Below, in pieces: positions 55,901-64,000 of a DNA stretch of 64,000 nucleotides. The translations under genes were made by a program, and so were the position numbers. Below the pieces are notes generated by a model. That model saw only the letters and a program-made list of their open reading frames with translations, searched no databases and was not told the origin of the DNA. The first letter of the stretch is position 1; each line of letters starts with the position of its first letter. The stretch is from Dreissena polymorpha (lineage: Eukaryota; Mollusca; Bivalvia; Myida; Dreissenidae): positions 118,814,430-118,878,429 of the forward strand of contig NC_068355.1 of NCBI RefSeq assembly GCF_020536995.1, written 5' to 3'.

Positions 55901-58900
55901 TGTTTGAATACAGTGTACCTTTTTGCTTTTAAATAGTAATATATCCTGGGTAGTATGTCAAGATCACAATTAGAGGTCAAAGATAAATTAGAGAAATCAA
56001 TTGAAACTGCCCAATTTGTTTTTTACTGAGTTTCGTTTCTTTGCTACAATGGCATTCATTTCAATTTCTCTTTGTATTGTACTTTTCTGTATCTGCTTGG
56101 TTGATTTTGTTCATATGTATTAACCTTAATGTGAAGATGGAGGTCAAGGAAAAAATTTGGTTGCTACCTGTCTTGGCAGAACAATTGCCCTTTGTCTTTT
56201 TGGCCACTACCCAATGTACAACGTATACACACATTGTGTATTTGAGTATGTCCAAACATGTTTTAAATAAGCATCAGTAACTGTGGCACATTCGTATTGA
56301 TACGGATTATGCATGTTCAGTATACAATTGCTACCCTTATATTCTAAGTTGTCTTTAGCACAGAGGTGCAATGTGGTTGCTGCCCAATACAAGTTTCCTG
56401 TTAAACAAATGTCTTTATTTTTGCAGGAAAAAATAGCAGCGTTGCATGAAAGGAAGTTGAAAGAAGGATTGAATCTCAATAAAACTATACAGAACAGAGT
56501 TGACTTCAGAAATCCTAGGTGAGAAACCATGGTCTTGATGTGGATGGCATGTTTTGTATAGTAGGGTTCTTTTAATACACTGTATTTAAAAAAGATAATA
56601 TTTGAATAAATAAATATTTAACATTTTTTGTGATTTGTTCAAAATAAAAAGAGTTTCAAAACAAAATGAACGTCAAATACATTTGGAGAAATTATTATTG
56701 AAACCATTTTGGTCTGCTCATATTCATAATCATATAATTTCTTGTCCTATTTGTGGTGTTTTGTTTGTTACAGCATCTATGAGAAGTTGATAGAGTTCTG
56801 TGGTATAGATGAGAAGGGTACAAACTATCCCCCGGAGCTCTATGACCCGTCCATCTGGGGCAAGGAATCCCTCTATGATGCCCTAGGTACTCTCATTGAC
56901 ACTTTGGAGTGGGTTGATTATAAGCTTAAAGTTGTTTTCAAATAAATGTTCAAAGAACTACTCAGGCAAAGTTTCCTCTTGTGATGCTTCACTCAAGCAA
57001 TAGTTTAAAATTAAGGGGGGACAACAGTCTTATATGAAGGATTAAACAAGATGTGTTTGTGAAACACTTTGTCCCCGTATATGACGTTTGACCTTGGAGG
57101 ATAACCTTGACCCTTCACCACTCAAAATGTGCAGCTCCATGAGATACACATGCATGTCAAATATAAAATTGCTAGCTTCAATATTGCAGAAGTGACATTA
57201 CATGAGCAATTTTGACCCATATATTTGACCTTGAAGGATGACCTTGACCTTTCACCACTCAAAATGTGCAGCTCCATGAGATACACATGCATGCCAAATA
57301 TCAAGTTGCTATCTTCAATATTGCAAAAGTACTCATCAAATGAGCGATTTTGGCCACATATATTTGACCTCTGACCTTGAAGGATGACCTTGACCTTTCA
57401 CCACTCAAAATGTGCAGCTCCATATGATACACATGCATACCAAATATCAAGTTGCTATCTTGAATATTGAAATATTGCAAAAGTGTACACTAAATGAGCT
57501 ATTTTGACCCATATATTTGACCTTTGTCCTTAAAGAATGACCTTGACCTTTCACCACTCAAAATGTGCAGCTCCATGAGATACATATGCATGCCAAATAT
57601 CAAGTTGCTATCTTCAATATTGCAAAAGTTATTGCAAATGTTAAAAGTTGGCGCAAACCAACCAACAGACCAACCAACAGACCAACAGACAGGGCAAAAA
57701 CAATATGTCCCCCACTACTATAGTGGGGGACATAAAAAAAGAGGGGTTAAATTACAATTAATTTTTATACAACAATTAGTATACTACCATATATGTTTAA
57801 GGCAAAATTTGTAATGTTTACCAGTAGTCTTTGTGTCATTGGTTAAAGGTTACAAGTACCTTACTACTTAAGATTTCTGAAGAGTATTTGCACAATTTTA
57901 GAGAGTATTTACACAAATGTTAAAAACTATGGTACCATATATGTGCTATCTTTCCATTTCAGACAAGGTCCAAAAGCAGGACATGGAGAAAAGGGAGAAG
58001 GAAAGAAAAGAGCGCACAAAGGTGAACATTCTCTTTTGTCCTTGATGTTTGTTATCTTATTGATGATGAAGCATAGATTGATGATGTTTTAAAGTGAAAT
58101 ATGTGCATGCACATTGAAATATGTTTAGTTATCGTAGCCAATACTTAATAAGCATGTGCCTGTACAAGTTGCATAGTTGTAACTTTTTGTTCTGTGTAGT
58201 CTGTTTGTCATTTAATAATTTGTATCATAACTGGTAAAGCTTATTTAACTGTATTATGTCCAATGCTTCATATTTTTAATTTTCACAAAAAACACTTTCA
58301 GTTTCATTAGAAAACAAGTATTCCAATTTACAGTTTGTGATTAAAGGTATGCATTTTGCAACCATATCCCTTATACATTTACCACGTTTGTCAAATTGAT
58401 TATTTGAGTCGCGTTTTGAGAAAGCTGGGCATATTACATGTGCATAAAGTGTCGTCCCAGATTAGCCTGTGCAGTCCGCACAGGCTAATCAGGGACGACA
58501 CTTTCCGTCTAAATTGGATTTTTGCTAAGAAGAGACATCATTTCTGTGCCGATTGCACAGGCTATTCTGGGACGACACTCAACTTACATGCATTATGCCC
58601 AGTTTTCCCAGAACACCACTCATATTAACTGTGTAAATGTATGTTTACTTTTCAGGTTGAGTTTGTTACAGCAACCAAAAAGCCCGGGGCAAAGACTGAA
58701 ATAATAAGCATTACAGGTACCAAGTAAACTGTGACAAGTTCTACACCTGTGTTGAAAAATCAACTATGTGCATAGTAAATGTATTGTGGTTTTTATTGCA
58801 TGGTATAAGGTAACTTGCCCTTGAGTCAATTTTGCAATTGAATCAGACATTTTTAGCTCGACTATTATATATGAAATATATATAGTTGAGCTATCCTACT

Positions 58901-60063
58901 CAACCCTGCGTCTGCGTTAGCGTTCCCGTTAGCGTGCACATGTTAAAGTTTGCGTACTACCCCAAATATTTCCCATGTCCTTTGACATATTGCTTTCATA
59001 TTTTGCATACTTCTTTACCAACATGGCCCCATTCTATAAACAAGAGCAGACAACTGTATCAAGCATTTTGACAGGATTATGGCCCCTTTTGTACTTAAAA
59101 TATGCATATTATTGATAAATCTATGTTAAAGTTTGCGTACCACCTCAAATATTTTCAATGTCCATTGACATATTGCTTTCATATGTTGCAAACTTCTTAA
59201 CCAACATGATCCCAATCTATAAACAAGAGCAGACAACTGTATCAAGCATTTTGACAGAATTATGGCACCTTTTATACTTAGATAATTGAACATCTTGCTT
59301 AAATTGCCATAACTTCTTTATTTATGATCACATTTGATTCATACTTTGACAAAACAACACTTACCTGACATACTACAATGCACTCCACCCAAACCATCCC
59401 CCATGCCCCACCCTAGAATCCCCCCCCCCCAAAAAAAAATTTTTTTTTTCCCTTATTTTTGAAATATCATCTATTAAATGACCACATCCCCTCATTATAC
59501 CCCCCCCCCCCCCCCCACTCTCCATGATGGCTTACGTTATACTGTCAAGCACTCTAATAGTCGAGCGCGCTCTCCTCTGACAGCTCTTGTTATTTTTGTC
59601 ATTTGTAATGATGAGTTTTGTTTTGAAATAATTTGAGATTGTGTAACAAACATTTTACACGTGGTTATCAAAGTTAAAACAAATTAGCAAATACAATTTT
59701 ATCAGGGGTAAATATAGTCAAATATACCCCAAAAAGTGTTGATAAAATTACTTTATCTAGTGCGGTTTTTATAAATGTTTATGTAAAGGTGAAGAAACTC
59801 ATTTGAAAGCAGGGTTTGCCCATATGATCTCATAGGAAGGAAATAATGTGTCTGGCAGGCTTACAGCAGCTTACCCCTGCTGTTTATGTCTGTATTCAGA
59901 TGACAAGAAGAGGAAGTCCAAGTGGGATGAGCCAAGTCAGACCACCGCGGGCAGGGGAGTGGACAATGTTAACAAATCTAGTGCTGTGAACGTGACTGCA
60001 CAGGTATCTGGGACAAAGTCAACTGTTATACCTGCTACTGGCAGTATATCCAAGAAAAAGTGA
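49976..60063 (+). CDS. SAP30BP: SAP30-binding protein (HCNGP family), complete, 10 exons
   Basis: SAP30BP is a nuclear protein that binds the SAP30 subunit of the Sin3-HDAC complex and, as known in human, helps splicing of short introns. Exons: 49976-50056, 50261-50435, 51833-51960, 53934-53973, 54889-54977, 56427-56518, 56774-56886, 57963-58021, 58656-58716, 59900-60063. All phases join, giving 333 codons (human 308). The N-terminus MASLASYAEESDDENEDE matches the human SSLAVYAEDSEPESDGE. Next come an acidic region (VSYGADDM, EEEEEEDGSEEE), IELPPEPPTKCSKQLQEKI, HERKLKEGLNLN, DFRNPSIYEKLIEFCGIDEK, GTNYPPELYDPSIW, KERKERTKVEFVTATKK and KKRKSKWDEPSQT, ending TVIPATGSISKKK. An AG precedes the ATG by two bases, so a 5' non-coding exon is possible. 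Confidence 0.96.
50575..51135 (+). repeat. Tandem repeat of about 162 bp, three units, in SAP30BP intron 2
   Basis: Head hairpin TAACCAGGTTTTCC / GGAAAAAACTGGTTA and a GGCTGGCTGGCGGGCTGGC tract, then three units beginning CTTGTCCGGGCCATAACTAT near 50670, 50830 and 50994. Each unit has CCAAGGTCAAGGTCACACTT and GAGTTCAAAGGTCA. Confidence 0.8.
51961..53933 (+). other. SAP30BP intron 3: AT-rich with degenerate repeats
   Basis: From about 52340 to 53900 diverged units contain CATGAAGTTTCATGTTGAAAT, CTTGTAAACACTCTAGA, ATTGCCCAATGT and AAGTTGGTCAATAGGTCA. Two families seem interleaved (52500-53280 and 53280-53900). No gene. Confidence 0.55.
54889..58716 (+). CDS. SAP30BP: SAP30BP exons 5-9, HCNGP core domain
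   Basis: These exons encode the conserved HCNGP block. Exon 5 gives the PPEPPTKCS motif (human PPEPPGRCS). Exon 6 gives LHERKLKEGLNLNKTIQNRV. Exon 7 gives YEKLIEFCGIDEKGTNYPPE and LYDPSIWGKESLYDAL. Exon 8 gives DKVQKQDMEKREKERKERTK. Exon 9 gives VEFVTATKKPG. Identity to the human protein by eye is above half across this stretch. Introns 5, 7, 8 and 9 contain dispersed repeats but no splice site looks damaged. Confidence 0.95.
55193..55905 (+). repeat. Poly-C-containing dispersed repeat, copy 1 (SAP30BP intron 5)
   Basis: Head hairpin ACTATTATATATGAAATATA, GTGGAGCTATCCTACTCACC and GCCGTTAGCGTTCC; two internal units with AAGTTTGCGTACTACCCCAA; then C/A homopolymer tracts near 55733-55760 and 55816-55833; tail CTCTGACAGCTCTTGTT. 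Copy 2 is at 58855-59590. Confidence 0.82.
57045..57735 (-). repeat. Tandem copy of the GGTCAAGGTCATCC family, about 4 units (SAP30BP intron 7)
   Basis: Units of roughly 140-180 bp, each with GACCTTGAAGGATGACCTTG, CACTCAAAATGTGCAGCTCC and CATGCCAAATATCAAGTTGC. The end has ATGTCCCCCACTACTATAGT then GGGGGACAT, a hairpin shared with other copies. Confidence 0.85.
58413..58615. mobile_element. 203-bp palindromic element, complete copy (SAP30BP intron 8)
   Basis: Arms GTTTTGAGAAAGCTGGGCAT and ATGCCCAGTTTTCCCAGAAC, inner hairpin GCCTGTGCAGTCCGCACAGG, centre TTGGATTTTTGCTAAGAAGA. It lies 40 bases before the exon 9 acceptor without disturbing it. Confidence 0.85.
58855..59590 (+). repeat. Poly-C-containing dispersed repeat, copy 2 (SAP30BP intron 9)
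   Basis: Parallel to 55193-55905 throughout, with the same order of head hairpin, two AAGTTTGCGTAC units, C and A tracts (59420-59455 and 59500-59517) and CTCTGACAGCTCTTGTT tail. By eye over 90% identical. Confidence 0.82.
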
Positions 60064-60444
60064 AGATAAGTGTACAAGTCATGTGTAATGTGGATTTGTT
60101 TTACAACAATTTTCTGGGATCACCAGTTTGCAGAGAATGAAGTTTAGGGTCGCTCGAAGTCAGAACATTTCGAAGATGGTTTGGGGCAGGAATGCTGAGG
60201 AAGATGTTATGAACATCTTTCCTGTGGATTTGCACATTGCATTATCTGTGATTGTGCATCCTTGTATAATGACCAATACCAATGCTCTTCTCGATAGTTG
60301 TAGGTCATCATTGAAACATAAATCAACAGCATGTGCTCATTTCACAGCATATGTATGATAACATGCAAACATGTTATGTTGTACTTGTCTGTATATTCTG
60401 TACATTTTGTAAAATGAATATACCTACTTGCAAGTGGGTGTAAT

Positions 60445-60450
60445 AATAAA
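60445..60450 (+). promoter_or_regulatory. Candidate SAP30BP polyadenylation signal
   Basis: AATAAA lies about 380 bases after the SAP30BP stop codon (60061-60063) in AT-rich non-coding sequence. A further AATAAA lies near 60895, so the 3' end could be longer. Confidence 0.5.
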
Positions 60451-61079
60451 GGTCCGGTGAAAAATTAAATAGCTTTTTTTCTTTCAGAATCAATAGGGAA
60501 ATCATTGACATGGTTTATTGAATAAGCCTAAATCCATTGAAAAACATGGAAATTATATTACCTTGTAAATCTGTTGCTATACTGTAGTTGAAAGTATTTG
60601 TGGGAGATGTCTTGTAACGTTTGTACAGGTAAAAGTGTTAGTGGTTGATGTCTTGTGCAGGGATACAAATCTTCTGCGAATGCACAGACTTCCACAATTT
60701 AATTCTGCCAGGGTTCCAAAATGTTCATCCCAAATGTAACACTAAGATAAGGTGCCTTGTACACAAAATCAAACAGACTGGTTTTGCTTGCTGTAGTGAA
60801 AATGATTTGCTCAGATGTAGCATGGTAAACAATCCAATAAAAAATCACTAAAATAGTTTTCAATGCTTAACCTGTAAAATGTATGTCAGTCTGGAAATAA
60901 ACTGAATGGCGAGAAAGTTGACATGGCTGGAAAAGAATTTTGCTCATGTTACATACCATAGTTTACAATGATGGCATGGATGAGGGATTTCTAACAACAT
61001 CTTGCAGTGCACAATAGAGCTTTAAACAAAATAATACGCTATGCTTAAAAAGCCAAAAATGCCATTGGTAACATCAAAC

Positions 61080-61600
61080 AAGAAATGTGTTTGTCAGATA
61101 CACAATGCCCCCTATTGCCCCGCGTTTAAGCCATATATTTGACCTTGAAGGATGACCTTGACCTTTCACCACTAAAAATGTGCAGCTCCATGAGATACAC
61201 ATGCATGCCAAATATCAAGTTGCTATCTTCAATATTGCAAAAGTTATTAGCAAGTTTAAAGTTTTGATGCCACTTTGAAGCCATTTATTTGACATTGAAG
61301 GATGACCTTGACCTTTCACCACTCAAAATGTGCAGCTCCATGAGATACACATGCATGCCAAATATCAAGTTGCTATCTTCAATATTGCAAAAGTTATAAG
61401 TTAACGTTTAACCAAGGTTAAAGTTTTGTGACAGAATGACAGACAGGCCAAAAAAAATATACCCCCGATCATTCGATCCAGGGGCATAAAAAAAGGACAT
61501 CCAGCCATGCACAAATGCCATTTCATAAACATGGCATTGATAAAAGACAGGGCAAAAACAATATGTCCCCCAGTATAGACTGGGGATCATAAAAATCTAT
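61080..61600 (-). repeat. GGTCAAGGTCATCC-family copies between SAP30BP and VPS18
   Basis: Two units (61130-61260 and 61280-61410) with GACCTTGAAGGATGACCTTG, GTGCAGCTCCATGAGATACA and ATCAAGTTGCTATCTTCAAT. Ends with hairpins ATACCCCCGATCATTCGATC/CAGGGGCATA and ATGTCCCCCAGTATAGACTG. A further copy is at 61945-62195. Confidence 0.82.
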
Positions 61601-61640
61601 CAAGGTTATTTATGATATAAATTGGCCGTGCTCTATGAAA

Positions 61641-61880
61641 AAGGGGTTTAAATACATGTGCGTAAAGTGTTGTCCCAGATTAGCCTGCAAGTCCAAATAG
61701 GCTAATCACTGACGACACTTTCCGCCCAAACATGATTTTTGCTAAGAAGAGACTTTCTTGAAATAAAAACTAAACTATCAAAAAAGCTGAAAATGTTGTC
61801 CTTGATTAGCCTGTGCGGACTGCACAGGCTAATATTTGATAACACTGTACGCACATGCATTAAACCCACTTTCCACAGAG
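61641..61880. mobile_element. Diverged copy of the palindromic element
   Basis: ACATGTGCGTAAAGTGTTGT, CCCAGATTAGCCTG, AATCACTGACGACACTTTCC, ATTTTTGCTAAGAAGAGAC and CTGTGCGGACTGCACAGGCT are the family marks. Confidence 0.75.
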
Positions 61881-62195
61881 CCAGCTCAAATATAAACATG
61901 GGAATCCTACATTACATACATGGTCCGAATTTTATTTAGAACAAGAGATGTGTTTGTCAGAAGCACAATGCCCCCTGTTGCGCCACTTTGAAGCTATATC
62001 TTTGACCTTGAAGGATGATGACCTTGTCCTTTCACCACTCAAAATGAGCAGCTCCATGAGATACACAAGTTGCTAACTTCAATATTGCAAAAGTTATTGC
62101 AAAAGTTTAACCAAGGTTAAAGTTTTCCACAGAATGACAGACAGACAGACAGGCCAAAAATAATATACCCCCGATCATTGGTTCCGGGGGCATAC

Positions 62196-63184
62196 AAATC
62201 ACAAATGTTTGCTGTGTACAAGATATTTTGAATGCAAGATATTTTCAATTCCTTTTAAATGTTTTTTTACATGCTTTAATCACAGTAGTTACATGTGTTT
62301 TGATTGCATTAGAAAGTTGTTTAAATACTTTAATCCCATTAGGAGTTTTGAATGCATTTAGATATTTTTATTTTATTTTATAATTTTGCTTTAACCCTGT
62401 AACTTAGGGAATGTGGGGCCAGTTGCACCCCTTTAAACACAGGCATTGAAAAAAAAAGATTTTCATTAACTGGCACTCTCAACCTTGCATGTGTTATTGT
62501 TTTCATACTTTACATTTTAAAGTGTTAGTCGGAGTTGTCTTGTAACATTGTTATGATAATGTGCAGTTAACAGTGTTTGTTAAAAGTTTTTTCAAACTGT
62601 TGTTTTACTATTCCATTAACAGTGTGGGCGACTCTTCTGTTCAATTTAAATGAATCCTACACACATTTACAGTCTCATGCATGCTTTGTGAAGAAGAAAT
62701 GAAAAACACATGTATTCTGAGCTTAATACAGTAAGGTTGCAAAGTGTTTTGCTAGAAACTCTGTCCCTGGAAGATACTTGTTGACAGACAGCCATGATAA
62801 AAAGATACAACAAAAAATACATAAGAAGCATTTTAATAAAAAAAACTAAGACAAACAAAACAATTCATCTATCATAAACATGTCATTGGACTCAAATATT
62901 GCACATGGAATGACACATTAAATATAGCACATTCATTTAAACATCTTATAAATAAAGTACCCATTTAAAACTCACTCACTTTCATTTGAACTTATCATAA
63001 CAAGTAACAGCTTATGCCCTCAACAACATGCCTGGTTCAACAAAGCATGCTAATGCTGGGTTATGTGCTTTGGCATTTACAATATAAAGTTTTATCAACA
63101 GTCCACCGTGGCAACATACCGTTTCCTAAAAGTCCTGTGTGAGGCAATACCCAACCCTCACAGATTACACTTAACCCTAATAGG
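62196..63184. other. AT-rich intergenic region between convergent SAP30BP and VPS18
   Basis: No coding exon or recognised repeat seen. It should include the VPS18 3' UTR on the minus strand, ending somewhere left of 63185. Confidence 0.5.
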
Positions 63185-63746
63185 TTACACCCAACCCTTA
63201 TCATCCTCATTGTCTTCAATGAAAGGCTTGTCAATGCTCCTGAAAACAAAAAAATACTATTGTAAAAATATATATATATTGCTATTTGGTTTTTCATTAA
63301 AAAACTTAATATAAGAAGTTCTTTATTGCAGTATTAAGAGTACAATATTACTCATAGAAGTATATCTTTCAAACCTTTTCCACTCACATATGCATTTTGA
63401 TGCATTTCTAGTCTCTTTAAAAACCAATTTAAATTAAAGACTTTTCTTACTAGATTCAAGTTGTTAAGGCTTCATTTCCATTGCTAAGACACTGATGAGG
63501 TACTCGCTTGCTGTTCTGTTTAAATGCTGTTTGAATATAGCCATTTTCACTTAGCTTCTGATTAGGACAGGGTTAAGCACTAGGCTTCAAAAAGTTGTAT
63601 TTTACAGGTTCCAATTAAACCTGGCTACTTTGCCAGTTTAAACACTTATTGTGAATTTAAGTAAGTAAATAAGCACACCCATCTCACCTGATCATGTATA
63701 TTCCACAATAGATGCACTCTGATGCTACTAAATCATCAAGTTCAGC
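63185..63746 (-). CDS. VPS18: VPS18 (HOPS/CORVET core subunit), last two coding exons only
   Basis: VPS18 is a core subunit of the CORVET and HOPS tethering complexes, with a C-terminal RING-H2 finger. On the minus strand, exon 63746-63688 (acceptor TTTTTCAG, donor CAG|GTGAGA) encodes AELDDLVASECIYCGIYMI. It joins exon 63239-63185 (acceptor TTTTCAG), which encodes RSIDKPFIEDNEDDKGWV and TAA. Human VPS18 ends DELVAAECVYCGELMIRSIDRPFIDP followed by an acidic tail and a Trp, so both the RING-end Cys-x2-Cys and the tail agree. The phases fit (2+1). The exons are 59 and 55 bp, too short for plain ORF calling. The rest of the gene lies beyond the right edge. The gene is convergent with SAP30BP, with about 3 kb between stops. 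Confidence 0.93.
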
Positions 63747-64000
63747 CTGAAAAAGAGTGTGTTTTTTTATCCCAATTATTGACTCAGTTCTTTTATTTGG
63801 TATTACAAGATGGTGTTATATAAGTTGGAGTCATGAAACAGCAATTAGTACGGGAAAAGTAAATTGCTTTATTTGTAACATGAACACCTTAACATAAATC
63901 AATGATTCTAATTCACACTTAAAGGGTAAACACCAAAAGACTTGCAGGACAAGTTTAAAAAAATGATTTGGTTTAAATCCAAACTGAGGTCTGAATGCAA

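Overview
Organism. The window looks like nuclear DNA of a bivalve mollusc. The genes are animal genes with many small exons and GT-AG introns. The repeats match the style I know from freshwater and marine bivalves: families with AGGTCA multimers, palindromic elements around TGTGCAGTCCGCACAGGC, and a DIRS-like retroelement. The species (dreissenid-like by the feel of the repeats) is a guess from memory, not a search.

Genes. Three genes can be supported. (1) The 3' part of the centriole gene CENPJ/CPAP (SAS-4), + strand, 179-35971, in 16 visible exons: a low-complexity middle, a coiled coil, and the whole C-terminal G-box (TCP10) domain with its stop codon. The 5' exons lie before the window. 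(2) A complete SAP30BP (HCNGP-family) gene, + strand, 49976-60063, in 10 exons giving 333 codons. (3) The last two coding exons of VPS18, - strand, 63746-63185, convergent with SAP30BP and running off the right edge. Most other long open frames are tandem-repeat artefacts.

Repeat landscape. CENPJ intron 12 (10442-33624, 23 kb) is almost all repeats. It opens with a minisatellite made by amplifying the exon 12/intron 12 splice-donor boundary itself (about 44 copies). Next comes a 35-bp minisatellite grown from one arm of a palindromic element. Then a 19-kb head-to-tail array of three nearly identical, broken copies of a DIRS-like tyrosine-recombinase retroelement (12537-31597), with its inverted terminal repeats, its internal complementary regions and a CCGGTC-rich internal satellite. 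The intron ends with an inserted 782-bp element and a 16-bp minisatellite that runs up to the exon 13 acceptor.

The interval between CENPJ and SAP30BP (36-50 kb) holds no gene I can support. It has a polyA region, a palindromic element, a TTAA-flanked element carrying a tRNA-Ser-like sequence, a 1.9-kb inverted-repeat element with THAP-domain relics, a three-level nested insertion, a 146-bp tandem repeat interrupted by a hAT-like element, and a second TTAA element with a tRNA-like sequence. SAP30BP introns hold further repeat copies, including two related copies of one poly-C-containing family.

The three genes act in different processes (centriole assembly, splicing/transcription, endolysosomal tethering). 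Their adjacency shows no functional grouping.
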